DNA of 64,000 nucleotides, from positions 62,001-126,000 of the forward strand of contig NZ_RFAR01000043.1 of assembly GCF_003693445.1 (NCBI RefSeq). Direction: 5' to 3'. The stretch comes from Aquitalea palustris (GTDB taxonomy: Bacteria > Pseudomonadota > Gammaproteobacteria > Burkholderiales > Chromobacteriaceae). The stretch's first letter is position 1. Every line of letters starts with the position of its first letter. Both the position numbers and the translations under genes were made by a program. The notes beneath the pieces were generated by a model. That model saw nothing but the letters and a program-made list of their open reading frames with translations, searched no databases and was not told where the DNA came from. Shown piece after piece: positions 28,401 through 39,557 of this stretch.

Positions 28401-29326
28401 GGCCCGCCATCAGGCTCGGCATGAATGGCAAAACCGAGCCGGGCCTTGGGCCAGGCCGGCATGATGGCCTGCGGATTGATGCCGCCAACGCGTACATCCA
28501 GCCGGCGGAAGCGGTTATAGGGGTTAAGGGCAAAGGGATGGAGCTGGCCATGTGCCTCGGCCAGCATGCCCTTGCCGCTGGCCGTGCCATCCACTTGCAG
28601 TTGCAGCAGGCTGCCGCCCAGCTTCAGTCCGGCCAGCAGAGGAATCTGCTCCAGCTCACCCTGCGCCTGCAGCTGGCCGCGGAGGGCAAAGGGGCTGCTG
28701 TCGGCCAGTTGCAGCGTGGCACTGCTACTGCCCCAGGGGGTTTGCAGCCGGTGTAGCTGCATACGGTGCTGCTGCCGGTCGTAACGATAGCTCGCCTGCA
28801 AACCGTATAGCCGCAGATCGGCCGGCAACAGGGTAAGGCTGTCCAGGCCCAGCTTGTCCACTTGCACCGCCAGCGGCAGTGACAAGGAGGCTGGCGCACC
28901 GGTGGCCGGCGTGGGCGGGCTGGGCCGCGTCGTCAACCGCACATGACCAATGCTCAGTGCCTGCACCTGTAGCTGGCCCTGCCATAAGGCTGCCGGCTGC
29001 CACTGCAGTTGCAGGCGGTCGATGTCGGCATCCTCGTACTGCGCACGCCAGCGGATATCGTGCAGAGTGAAGCCCGACCACAGCGTGCCCTCACTACGCG
29101 CGATGCTCAGTTGCTGCCCGGTCAGCACTGGTAGCTGCTGGCACAACCAGGCAAAACCCTGCTCATTACCAGTCAGCCAGCCCAGGGCCGTGAACAGGGC
29201 CAGCACCAGCAGCAGGCAGACATAGCGCCACCAGCGCCGGCGAGGCCGGGCCGGCGGCGTGGCTGGCACTGAGGTGTCCGGCGGGGATGGTGGGGACGGG
29301 GGGACGGGGGGCAGGTTTTCGCTCAT
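25490..29326 (-). CDS. tamB: translocation and assembly module subunit TamB
   Basis: Very long (1278 residues) inner-membrane-anchored periplasmic protein with an N-terminal Pro-rich tail, one transmembrane helix (YVCLLLVLALFTALGWL, near residues 35-52) and beta-helical repeats rich in Leu/Gly/Ser/Gln. The C-terminal DUF490/TamB domain is clear (RFRLVGQGLDVELTG, VKGRYKAYGQDLDIEQG, LGYEYGVTSADQAVKLAYQL, ending SRYTLRFD). With TamA it acts in envelope biogenesis, such as autotransporter assembly and phospholipid transport in the AsmA-like group. Its start overlaps the tamA stop as ATGA. Confidence 0.96.
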   Translation of the reverse strand: MSENLPPVPPSPPSPPDTSVPATPPARPRRRWWRYVCLLLVLALFTALGWLTGNEQGFAWLCQQLPVLTGQQLSIARSEGTLWSGFTLHDIRWRAQYEDADIDRLQLQWQPAALWQGQLQVQALSIGHVRLTTRPSPPTPATGAPASLSLPLAVQVDKLGLDSLTLLPADLRLYGLQASYRYDRQQHRMQLHRLQTPWGSSSATLQLADSSPFALRGQLQAQGELEQIPLLAGLKLGGSLLQLQVDGTASGKGMLAEAHGQLHPFALNPYNRFRRLDVRVGGINPQAIMPAWPKARLGFAIHAEPDGGPRIKGGLSLLNSQPGPLSASQLPLSLLVGEFRADEKALHLDKLMAQLGGGQLNLTGKVEHNSLDIVALLHNIGLRTLHEAAPDDVIKGTARVVGALSGPDIKASLYGKTLQLQTAVGFQQAAGGKVLLLRQLDLTAGAGKVALSGQLGLEGRQEYQLEGKLLKADPSRLQAGLPVGELNAAIKASGQLAEPLSGKLGLQFAPSRLSGAALSGQLSTDWQGQRVRQLAADLRLASNRLQASGAYGAPGDKLKLLIDAPNLALLGRDFSGVIKGQAELAGTPKVPLLSASLRAERLRLPGNLAVQSLSLDGDIKADPSSPFRLQLAADKLQAGSFSAEQLRAQGSGTRTRHHLQLDGRLRLDGRPYGVQLAASGGLPVNSGQWQGVLERLEITGKPGLSLQTPLALEAGAARIKLGSTRLALLGGSLSLSELTRSSNGDLSTRGHAEGLRLAELAPLLQLPVEQNLLLDSGWDLKLNGNRPQGQLWLKRVAGDISLPAEAGRPAALGLKAAQLKLHFDGGSLLFDTDIDSRYAQLTGKGSLPWNGGVIDSRTPLAATASLSLPSLAALAQLSSPSLELSGQLSANLALAGPLGQLQAQGSILGSKLLLADHKTGIRLGDGVLQARLSGRSLILDKLRFAGGQGEVSASGSLDMKEAGPDARVRVTLDKFSVFDKPSRKLVVSGSTELSMVDRKISLTGRIRADQGRIDLPKTGAPSLSDDVVVKGRETAEPSAFASLPLTVALDLDLGERFRLVGQGLDVELTGVVKVTANPGMPPGARGQVRVVKGRYKAYGQDLDIEQGIISFVGPLDNPVLNVVAKRHLSPVGAGVEVSGSVAAPRIRLVADESMSEKDKLSWLVLGHAASGDRDDAALAASAGMMLAGSINDQVGLFDELGLASRKERTLANGTVSPAEQVVTVGRQLTRELYLGYEYGVTSADQAVKLAYQLSKGWSMVLRAGTNTSVESRYTLRFD

Positions 29327-31086
29327 CAGAATGCCAGCCCCAGGCTCATGTTCCAGCGCAATTTGCCGTCTTTCTCGGCCTTGGCGATATCCATCGACAA
29401 GGGCGCCACCGGACTGAGCCAGCGCAGGCCGACACCATTGGCGTGTTCCAGCTTGAAGCTCTGCCAGCTTTGGGCGGCATTACCGGCATCGTGAAACAGG
29501 GCAATGGCCCAGTCCTTGGCCACCGGAATCTGGTATTCCAGCGTGGCGGTCGCCACCACCCGCCCCCCCACCACCGCGCCGTCCGCGCCGGGCAGGCCCA
29601 GGCTCTGGTAGTCGTAACCACGCACGCTGTTCGAGCCACCGGCACGGAATAGCTGGGAAGACGGTACTTCATCGCTATCCTTGGCCCACACCTGCCCCAG
29701 CTCCAGCCGGGTCAGCAAGGTGCCGTATTTGGGCCAGGGACTCCAGTAACTCACGCCACGGGCATAGCCGCGTACAAAGCTGGTGGTGGACAGCAAGGCG
29801 CCCAGCGTGCTGGACAGCGACACATCCAGCAGCGTGCCGGAGCGCGGGCGCAGCGGGTCGTCCACATCGCGCCGCGTCCAGCCGAATACCCCGAGCAGGG
29901 CCCGGGTATTGTTGCTGGGCGTGTTGCCGATGGTTTCCTTTTCCTGGATGAATTCCACCCCGAAGCGGGCATTGATCTTGTCATGCGAACGGATGCGCCA
30001 GGCACCGGCATCCACGGTGGTGGTTTTCACCCCCTGGATATCGGTTTCCTTGAACGAGGAGGTAATCGAGTGCGAATAGCCGTTGGCCTGGCGCGGGAAA
30101 CCCAGACCGAAGCTGAGATTGCGGTCGCTGTTTTTCCAGTCCAGCAAGGCCGAGCCGGTCCAGCCTTTGCCAAACAGATTGTAATAGTCGTAACCGATAC
30201 GCGTACCCGGGCCATCTTCGGAGTCGTAGGTCAGGCCCAGCTCCAGCTTCTGCTTGGGGAATTCGGTGAGGCTGACTTCCACCGGCACTTCGTTATCGCT
30301 GATGCGGGCCATGTCGGCACTGACCACCACGCCGGAGTAATGCGGTGACTGCTCCAGCGCCGACTGGTAATCCAGCAGCTTTTTTTGCTGATAGGGATCG
30401 CCCTGGCGGAAATCGGCCAGCCCGGTGGCCACGCTCAGCGGATAGCGCTGGTTGCCGCTGATATGGGTGGGACCGAAGCTAATCTGCGGCCCGCTGTCCA
30501 CCTGCACCAGCAACTGGCCGCGATGGGTTTGCGGGTCGATGTCGGCCTGGCTTTTGACAATGCGGGCCAGCGGAAAACGGTCGATGGTGAGCAGGCGCAA
30601 GATGGCACGCTTGCTGCTGCTCCAGTCGTCCTGGCGGTAGGGGGCGCCCATCGGCAGCGCCCAGGCCTCCAGCACGGCGGCCAGCCTTTGCTGATAATCC
30701 GCCTGCTGGCGAATCGGGCCGTTCAGCTGCAGGGTGACATCGTCGATGATGACCGGCTCACCGGCCTCTACCTTGAGCACATAATGCTGCGCCCCCTGCT
30801 CTTCCACACGGATGCGGGCAGAAAAATACCCCTCGGTTTCCAGCAGCGCCTGCGCGGCGGAGGGGGTTTCCTTGATGATGGCCTGCAGCTGGAAATCGTC
30901 CAGATCCGCATCATTGCGGGCGGAAATCAGCTCCAGATGGTCATTGAGCAGGCTAGCGAGTGCCGCCGGGGCCTCCACACTGACGGTGTAATCGACTTTA
31001 GCCCAGGCCGGTGCAGCGCACAGGGCGAGGGCAAAAGCGGATGACAAGGCAAGGGGATAGGTGCGTGGCAGCATGTCGACATTCAT
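29326..31086 (-). CDS. tamA: translocation and assembly module subunit TamA (Omp85 family)
   Basis: Outer-membrane Omp85 protein partnering TamB. 586 residues from ATG 31086: signal peptide (LALSSAFALALCAAPAWA), three POTRA-like segments (including GEPVIIDDVTLQLNGPI and QISFGPTHISGNQRYPLS) and a C-terminal 16-strand barrel with RAGGSNSVRGYDYQSLG, which contains the VRGY-type lid-lock motif, and a terminal MSLGLAF with aromatic final residue. A long upstream extension of the frame passes through a terminator hairpin and is rejected as coding. Met 31074 is an alternative start. Confidence 0.95.
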   Translation of the reverse strand: MNVDMLPRTYPLALSSAFALALCAAPAWAKVDYTVSVEAPAALASLLNDHLELISARNDADLDDFQLQAIIKETPSAAQALLETEGYFSARIRVEEQGAQHYVLKVEAGEPVIIDDVTLQLNGPIRQQADYQQRLAAVLEAWALPMGAPYRQDDWSSSKRAILRLLTIDRFPLARIVKSQADIDPQTHRGQLLVQVDSGPQISFGPTHISGNQRYPLSVATGLADFRQGDPYQQKKLLDYQSALEQSPHYSGVVVSADMARISDNEVPVEVSLTEFPKQKLELGLTYDSEDGPGTRIGYDYYNLFGKGWTGSALLDWKNSDRNLSFGLGFPRQANGYSHSITSSFKETDIQGVKTTTVDAGAWRIRSHDKINARFGVEFIQEKETIGNTPSNNTRALLGVFGWTRRDVDDPLRPRSGTLLDVSLSSTLGALLSTTSFVRGYARGVSYWSPWPKYGTLLTRLELGQVWAKDSDEVPSSQLFRAGGSNSVRGYDYQSLGLPGADGAVVGGRVVATATLEYQIPVAKDWAIALFHDAGNAAQSWQSFKLEHANGVGLRWLSPVAPLSMDIAKAEKDGKLRWNMSLGLAF

Positions 31087-31183
31087 CAGGAGTCCGACTG
31101 ATGGTAGCGAAACTGGTTCAGTCTGGCGAGGAATGTCGGCAGCAAGGCAATAGGCAACCGTACATGCAGCTGGGCTGCCGGCA

Positions 31184-31207
31184 TAAAAAAAGGCGGAATA
31201 TTCCGCC
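31184..31207 (-). terminator. Rho-independent terminator of the pdh operon
   Basis: Perfect palindrome GGCGGAATATTCCGCC followed on the minus strand by a run of T residues (31184-31191). Lies between the lpdA stop and the tamA start, so it separates the two operons. Confidence 0.88.
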
Positions 31208-31294
31208 ACAAGACTGAGAGAGATACGACACGACCCGCCAGCGGCGGGTCGGGACTGCAGGCTGCCTGCCCGGCAGGGTGGCCGGGCTGGCGGC

Positions 31295-33094
31295 TTACTT
31301 CTTGCGCTGCGGCGGCAAGTCGGTGCAGCTACCTTCGAACACTTCGGCAGCCATGCCGATGGATTCGCCCATGGTCGGGTGCGGGTGAATGGTCTTGGCG
31401 ATGTCTTCGGCATCGCAGCCCATTTCAATCGCCAGGCAGATTTCACCAATCATGTCGCCGGCGTGCGGGCCGACAATGCCGCCACCGATCACCTGATGGG
31501 TAGCCGGATCGAAAATCAGCTTGGTGAAGCCTTCATCGCGACCATTGGCAATGGCGCGACCGGAAGCAGCCCACGGGAAGACGGATTTCTCCACCTTGAT
31601 GCCCTGCTTCTTGGCTTCGTCTTCGGTCATGCCTACCCAGGCTACTTCCGGATCGGTATAGGCCACGCCCGGAATCACGCGGGCATCGAAGAAGGCCTTG
31701 TGACCGGCGCAGTTTTCCGCCGCCACGTGGCCCTCATGCACACCCTTGTGTGCCAGCATAGGCTGACCGACGATGTCGCCGATGGCGTAGATGTGCGGCA
31801 CATTGGTGCGCTGCTGCTTGTCCACCGGGATGAAGCCACGGTCGGTCACCGCCACGCCAGCGTTTTCCGCTGCCAGCAGCTTGCCATTCGGCGCACGGCC
31901 GGTGGCGTACAGCACCAGATCGTAGCGTTGCGGTTCTTTCGGGGCCTGTTCACCCTCGAAGGTAACGTACACGCCGTCTTCCTTCGGCTCGACAGCCACG
32001 GTCTTGGTGTTGAGCATGATGTTGTCGAAGCGGTGGGCATTCCACTTCTGCCATACCTTGACCAGGTCACGGTCGGCACCCTGCATCAGGCCGTCCAGCA
32101 TTTCCACCACGTCCAGGCGGGCGCCCAGCGTGGAGTACACGGTACCCATTTCCAGACCGATGATGCCGCCACCGATGATCAGCATCTTTTCCGGTACGGC
32201 TTTCAATTCCAGTGCGCCGGTGGAGTCCACCACACGCGGATCATCCGGGATGAACGGCAGTTTCACCACGCGCGAACCGGCGGCGATGATGGCATTGCTG
32301 AACTTGACGATGGTTTTCTCGCCGGATTCTTCACGGCCATTGCCGGTAGTCACCGACACTTCCAGATGATGCGGGTCGATGAAACGGCCATTACCGCGCA
32401 CGATCTGCACCTTGCGCGCCTTGGCCATACCGGCCAGGCCACCAGTCAGCTTGCCGATGACCTTTTCCTTGTAGCCGCGCAGCAGATCAATATCCACTTC
32501 CGGTTTGCCGAACTTGATGCCGTTGGCCGCCAGATGGCTGACTTCGTCGATCACCGCAGCATTGTGCAGCAGGGCCTTGGACGGAATGCAGCCCACGTTC
32601 AGGCACACGCCACCCAGGGTGGAGTAACGTTCGACGATGACCACTTTCTGGCCCAGATCGGCAGCGCGGAAGGCGGCGGAATAGCCACCAGGGCCACCGC
32701 CCAGTACCATCACGTCGCATTCGATATCGGCACCGCCGCCATGGCTGGCGGCTACCGGGGCTGCTTGCGGGGCGAAACCGGCATCGGTATGGGCAGAGGC
32801 CACACCGGTGGTTTCCAGCGGCTTGGCTTCTGCCGGGGCAGCGCTGGCGGCGGCAGCGGCTTCGACGATGACGATCACGTCGCCTTCGCTCACTTTGCTG
32901 CCCACGGCCACTTTGACTTCCTTCACCACGCCAGCGGTTTCCGCCGGCACTTCCATGGTGGCCTTGTCGGTTTCCAGAGTGATGAGGCTGTCGTCCTTGC
33001 TCACCACATCGCCCGGCTTCACGAAGACTTCGATCACGTCCACATTGCTGTGGCCGCCGATATCCGGGACTTTCAGTTCAATCAGATTGCTCAT
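31295..33094 (-). CDS. lpdA: dihydrolipoamide dehydrogenase with N-terminal lipoyl domain (PDH E3)
   Basis: Flavoprotein reoxidising dihydrolipoyl groups of the pyruvate dehydrogenase complex. 599 residues: an N-terminal lipoyl domain (ELKVPDIGGHSNVDVIEVF, ETDKATMEVPAE with the lipoylated Lys), an Ala-rich linker to about residue 120, then the E3 core with GGGPGGYSAAFRAADLG FAD site, the redox-active GGVCLNVGCIPSK, the NAD-binding GGGIIGLEMGTVYSTLGA, and the terminal HPHPTMGESI active-site motif. The extra lipoyl domain is a known variant in Neisseria and relatives. Third gene of aceE-aceF-lpdA, ended by the terminator at 31184-31207. Confidence 0.97.
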   Translation of the reverse strand: MSNLIELKVPDIGGHSNVDVIEVFVKPGDVVSKDDSLITLETDKATMEVPAETAGVVKEVKVAVGSKVSEGDVIVIVEAAAAASAAPAEAKPLETTGVASAHTDAGFAPQAAPVAASHGGGADIECDVMVLGGGPGGYSAAFRAADLGQKVVIVERYSTLGGVCLNVGCIPSKALLHNAAVIDEVSHLAANGIKFGKPEVDIDLLRGYKEKVIGKLTGGLAGMAKARKVQIVRGNGRFIDPHHLEVSVTTGNGREESGEKTIVKFSNAIIAAGSRVVKLPFIPDDPRVVDSTGALELKAVPEKMLIIGGGIIGLEMGTVYSTLGARLDVVEMLDGLMQGADRDLVKVWQKWNAHRFDNIMLNTKTVAVEPKEDGVYVTFEGEQAPKEPQRYDLVLYATGRAPNGKLLAAENAGVAVTDRGFIPVDKQQRTNVPHIYAIGDIVGQPMLAHKGVHEGHVAAENCAGHKAFFDARVIPGVAYTDPEVAWVGMTEDEAKKQGIKVEKSVFPWAASGRAIANGRDEGFTKLIFDPATHQVIGGGIVGPHAGDMIGEICLAIEMGCDAEDIAKTIHPHPTMGESIGMAAEVFEGSCTDLPPQRKK

Positions 33095-33232
33095 GGCGTT
33101 TGGGAGTGGGGAATGGGGAGTAGAGAGTTACTCCGTCCGCCATCCACCACCCACTTCCTTTATCAGTTCGTTTTCCCGATGGGGAGGGCCTGCCTTGCAG
33201 CAGACACCATTCCCCACTCCCTACTCACGATT
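33095..33232. repeat. aceF-lpdA spacer with inverted heptanucleotide (GGGGART-type) repeats
   Basis: Right after the lpdA start the plus strand reads GGGAGTG-GGGAATG-GGGAGTA-GAGAGTT, four tandem 7-mers from 33102. The opposite end (33203-33227) carries the same series in inverted orientation (GTGAGTA-GGGAGTG-GGGAATG on the minus strand). The exact inverted match is 14 bp (33102-33115 and 33208-33221). In mRNA this can fold into a long stem-loop. The central part holds no gene. Confidence 0.75.
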
Positions 33233-34873
33233 TCACAGGATCAGGCGACGCACGTCGGACAGCAGCTTGCCCAGATGCACGGTGAAGCGTGCGGCAGCCG
33301 CGCCGTCGATCACGCGGTGATCGAAGGACAGCGACAGCGGGCACATCAGGCGCGGTGCGAATTCCTTGCCGTTCCATACCGGCTTGATCTGGCTCTTGCA
33401 CACACCCAGGATGGCCACTTCCGGCGCATTCACGATAGGCGTGAAGCTGCTGCCACCAATGCCACCCAGGCTGGAGATGGTGAAGGTGGCGCCTTGCATA
33501 TCGGTCGGCTTGAGCTTGCCTTCGCGGGCTTGCAGCGACAGGTCGGTCAGTTCCTTGGCGATCTGCTTGATGCCTTTCTGGTTGACATTCTTGATGACCG
33601 GTACTACCAGACCGTTCGGCGTATCAGCGGCAAAGCCGATGTGGTAGTACTGCTTGAGCACCAGATTGTCGCCATCCAGCGAGCTGTTGAAATTGGGGAA
33701 AGCCTTGAGCGCTTCGGCAGCGGCCTTGATGATGAAGGCCAGCGGCGAAATCTTCAGGCCGGACTTTTCCCATTCCTTGCCGATGGTCTTGCGGAAGTCT
33801 TCCAGCTCGGTGATGTCGCACTCGTCGTTGAACGTCACATGCGGGATCATCACCCAGTTGCGGCTGAGGTTGGCACCGGAAATCTTCTGGATGCGCGACA
33901 GCGGCTTGGTTTCGATCGGGCCGAACTTGGCGAAGTCCACCTTCGGCCACGGCAGCAGGTCCAGACCCACGCCAGAGCCAGCAGCGGCAACCGGTGCAGC
34001 GGCAACCGGGTTTTGCAGCACGCCCTTCACAAAGGCCTTCACGTCGGCATCGATGATGCGACCCTTGCGGCCCGTACCCTTGACGCGGCCCAGGTCCACG
34101 CCCAGTTCGCGCGCCAGACGGCGTACCGACGGACCCGCGTGGGCTTTGGAGAAGCTGGCTTCGTTGATGGCAGGCAGGCTGGCGCTGGCGGCAACCGGGG
34201 CAACGGCAGCAGGCGCAGCGGCAACAGGTGCCGGAGCGGGCGCAGCAGCCGGAGCCGGTGCTGCAGCAGGAGCGGCCACCGGTGCAACGGCAACAGCGCC
34301 TTCCACTACCACGATCAGGTCACCCTGGCTTACCTTGCTACCAACGGCAACCTTGACTTCCAACACCTTGCCCGCAGCAGTGGCTGGCACTTCCATGGTG
34401 GCCTTGTCGGTTTCCAGCGTGATCAGCGAGTCGTCCACGCTGATGACATCGCCTACCTTGACCGAGACTTCGATCACATCCACACCATTGTGGCCACCGA
34501 TATCCGGCACCACGATATCGATACGACCACTGGCTGCCGGGGCGGCAGGCGCGGCAGCAACAGCCGCAACCGGGGCTGCAACAGGAGCAGCTACAGCTAC
34601 AGCTGCTGCCGGAGCCGGAGCAGCTGCGCTGGCGCCCACTTCGATAATGGCGATGACGTCGCCTTCGGAAATCTTGCCACCCACGACGGCTTTCACTTCC
34701 TTGATCACACCAGCCGCTTCGGCCGGCACTTCCATGGTGGCCTTGTCGGTTTCCAGGGTGATCAGCGAGTCGTCCACCGCCACGGTCTGACCGGCGGTGA
34801 TGAACACTTCGATAATGTCTACATTGCTGTGCCCACCGATGTCGGGCACTTTCAGTTCGATCAGATTGCTCAT
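33233..34873 (-). CDS. aceF: dihydrolipoamide acetyltransferase (PDH E2) with two lipoyl domains
   Basis: Core acetyltransferase of pyruvate dehydrogenase. 546 residues: lipoyl domain 1 (about 1-75, ETDKATMEVPAEAA), Ala/Pro-rich linker, lipoyl domain 2 (about 115-190, ETDKATMEVPATAAG), a second Ala/Pro linker, a peripheral E1/E3-binding domain (AGPSVRRLARELGVDLGRV) and a CoA-dependent catalytic domain ending in LSFDHRVIDGAAAARF with the catalytic His/Asp. Start at 34873 where MSNLIELKVP begins, as in lpdA; an upstream 13-residue extension is non-homologous. Confidence 0.97.
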   Translation of the reverse strand: MSNLIELKVPDIGGHSNVDIIEVFITAGQTVAVDDSLITLETDKATMEVPAEAAGVIKEVKAVVGGKISEGDVIAIIEVGASAAAPAPAAAVAVAAPVAAPVAAVAAAPAAPAASGRIDIVVPDIGGHNGVDVIEVSVKVGDVISVDDSLITLETDKATMEVPATAAGKVLEVKVAVGSKVSQGDLIVVVEGAVAVAPVAAPAAAPAPAAAPAPAPVAAAPAAVAPVAASASLPAINEASFSKAHAGPSVRRLARELGVDLGRVKGTGRKGRIIDADVKAFVKGVLQNPVAAAPVAAAGSGVGLDLLPWPKVDFAKFGPIETKPLSRIQKISGANLSRNWVMIPHVTFNDECDITELEDFRKTIGKEWEKSGLKISPLAFIIKAAAEALKAFPNFNSSLDGDNLVLKQYYHIGFAADTPNGLVVPVIKNVNQKGIKQIAKELTDLSLQAREGKLKPTDMQGATFTISSLGGIGGSSFTPIVNAPEVAILGVCKSQIKPVWNGKEFAPRLMCPLSLSFDHRVIDGAAAARFTVHLGKLLSDVRRLIL

Positions 34874-35001
34874 GAGCTTTCCATCCGTAGGGCGGCGGCA
34901 CCGGTGCGGCACCCCCGCCGATATTCGGCTACGTTGCGGAGTCCGCCGCGCTGCTGCACTGCGGACTCCCTACCTCAAGCTTGGCCGTATCCGGCCCGGC
35001 C
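34874..35001 (-). other. aceE-aceF spacer with intercistronic hairpin
   Basis: Holds a perfect 9-bp inverted repeat (GGAGTCCGC 34938-34946, GCGGACTCC 34961-34969) without a T-tract, and a second GC-rich dyad around GGCACCGGTGC. Such stems may stabilise or segment the operon mRNA. The CCGTAGGGCGG-type start of the spacer looks like a repetitive intergenic sequence. No gene seen. Confidence 0.5.
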
Positions 35002-37665
<2,664 letters not shown>

Positions 37666-37969
37666 ATCTCATCCTCACATCGGGGGTGACCGGGGCAGGG
37701 ATCAAGTCCATGCCCACTTTATTGTGTTACCGGATCGAAAACGAAAAAACGAACCGGACTCGTTGGAGACAGATTATAAACGATCACTTTCGCAATAAAA
37801 ATGTTCATTTATGAAAAGCTCTTCTGGTGTTGCGGAGTGTATAGTTTCAGGAGGCGACAACGGAATAGGCAATTAGGGTTATCACTCAATATTTGCTCCG
37901 TTTATCAGTATATTGCGCTGCATCATGTTGTTTTTTTGCGATACGGCGTCATGCAGTCGCAACTCCTGT
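37666..37969. promoter_or_regulatory. aceE promoter/leader region; no gene
   Basis: This 304-bp gap between aceE and the BepA-like gene is AT-richer than its surroundings. On the minus strand a perfect -10 TATAAT (37773-37778) is preceded by a weak TTTTTA -35 at 17-bp spacing, giving a leader of about 100 nt to the aceE ATG. The leader contains T-rich GTTCGTTTTTTCGTTTTCG, which might bind a regulator. An imperfect TTGCGA/TCGCAA dyad near 37936-37964 lacks a T-tract and is not a convincing terminator for the upstream gene. Confidence 0.55.
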
Positions 37970-39421
37970 TTACTTCCCCGAGTCCTTCTTTTCTTCTTTC
38001 AGCATTTTTTCAACTTCGCGCATGCGCGCTTCGATGGAAGACCGCTGATAGAAGTCATCGCCCTTGGCTTGCGCGGCAAACTGGAACTGCTCCAGAGCGG
38101 CCTCATAGCGCCGCTCGAAGTAGAAGGCATTGCCCAGAGCTGCGTGATAGCGCTGGGCATCCTTGTCTGCAAACAACCGGGCCTCGCTGCGATACAGTGT
38201 GGCTTCTCGCGGATAGCGGCTTTGCAGCTGGCGCAGCAAAGCCTGTGCTGCCATGCGGTTGCCACTATCTATAAGGACATCCAGTTCGGCCAATTGCAAG
38301 GGCTGGCTGTCTTTGAACTGTGCCTGTCCACGGCGCAAGCTGGCCAGGGCAGCATTCCAGTCGCCACTCTCGCGGGCGATGGCCGCCTCCTGCCCGAATA
38401 GCATGGGATCAGCCGGCAAGCGGCTTTCTGCCTTGGCCAGTGCACTGCGTGCGGCCGGCAACTGGTGGCTGGCCAGTTGCGCGCGCGACATCCCGTACCA
38501 TGTAGCCCCCTCATTGAGATACTGGCCTTTTTCCAGCATGGTCTGGTAATAGCCCACCGCCTCATCCGGCGACATGGTCATGACACGCAGTTTTTCCCGT
38601 ACCAGCAGGTAGGCGGTGCTGTCGGCCTTCATTTTCACCGGGTACTCCAGTGCGCGATTCTGCGCCTCGCTGATACGTTGCGAAGTCACCGGATGGGTAC
38701 GCAAAAAGGCATAGGCATTGTTGTCGCTATAGCGGTTGGCCGCATCCAGCCGCTGGAAGAAAGCCGGCATGGCGCGCACGTCAAAACCGCCCTGGGCCAG
38801 GTATTGCATGCCCACCCGATCCGCTTCGCGTTCGAAATCGCGCGAGAATGACAGCTGGTTGGATATCTGCAAGCCCAATCCGGCGGACAAGGTGCCGATG
38901 GAGGCCTGGCCACCGCCAGCACGCGATGCCAGTACCGCGGCCAGCACTGTCCCCAGCAGCAGCAAGGGGCTGGTGGCGTCGCTGACGGCCTTCATGCGTG
39001 CGATATGGCGCTGGGTGATGTGGGCGGTTTCATGCCCCACCACCGATGCCAGCTCGCCCTCGCTCTGAGTGCCGACCAACAGGCCGCTATTGATGCCGAC
39101 ATAGCCGCCGGGCATGGCAAAGGCGTTGATCTGCTTGTCGTTGACGACAAAATAGGTGAGTTGCAGCCCCGGCATGCGCACCGCAGCGGACAGCCGGTGC
39201 CCCAGGACATTGATGTAGTCGTTGACCTCGGCATCCTCCACCACATCGCCGGCATCACGCATGGCGCGCATGAAATCGCGGCCGATACGGGCTTCGTCGG
39301 CCATCGACAAGGAAGCATCGGATATCTCGCCCAGATCAGGCAGGGAAGGCAGATCGGCATAGACTACCAGCGGTTGCAGCAGGGTCATGGCCAGCAGGCT
39401 GGCCAGCAAGGTCTTTTTCAT
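37970..39421 (-). CDS. bepA: periplasmic M48 zinc metalloprotease with TPR domain, BepA/YfgC-like
   Basis: Outer-membrane protein quality-control protease/chaperone acting on LptD and BAM substrates in E. coli. 483 residues: signal peptide (MKKTLLASLLAMTLLQPLVVYA), N-terminal M48 domain with HETAH at 130-134 and the third ligand in FEREADRVGMQYL, then TPR-like helical repeats to a Lys-rich C terminus (EEKKDSGK). The start at 39421 gives the signal peptide directly; a long upstream extension overlaps the intergenic region. The symbol is by family resemblance. Confidence 0.88.
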   Translation of the reverse strand: MKKTLLASLLAMTLLQPLVVYADLPSLPDLGEISDASLSMADEARIGRDFMRAMRDAGDVVEDAEVNDYINVLGHRLSAAVRMPGLQLTYFVVNDKQINAFAMPGGYVGINSGLLVGTQSEGELASVVGHETAHITQRHIARMKAVSDATSPLLLLGTVLAAVLASRAGGGQASIGTLSAGLGLQISNQLSFSRDFEREADRVGMQYLAQGGFDVRAMPAFFQRLDAANRYSDNNAYAFLRTHPVTSQRISEAQNRALEYPVKMKADSTAYLLVREKLRVMTMSPDEAVGYYQTMLEKGQYLNEGATWYGMSRAQLASHQLPAARSALAKAESRLPADPMLFGQEAAIARESGDWNAALASLRRGQAQFKDSQPLQLAELDVLIDSGNRMAAQALLRQLQSRYPREATLYRSEARLFADKDAQRYHAALGNAFYFERRYEAALEQFQFAAQAKGDDFYQRSSIEARMREVEKMLKEEKKDSGK

Positions 39422-39557
39422 CTTTGGTGTGAGCGGGCAGCGTCGATTTGGTTGCATGCCGGCCGGCAAGGCGGCCAGCGCCGGAAACAGCCACAGCATA
39501 GCCGCCCCATACCGTGCGGACCAGCACCAAGACGCGGCATCCTGCCAGGAGAGTTGT

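Noticed and set aside
31087-31449. N-terminal extension of tamA
   Set aside because: It passes through the pdh terminator and the lpdA 3' end, while the signal peptide begins at 31086.
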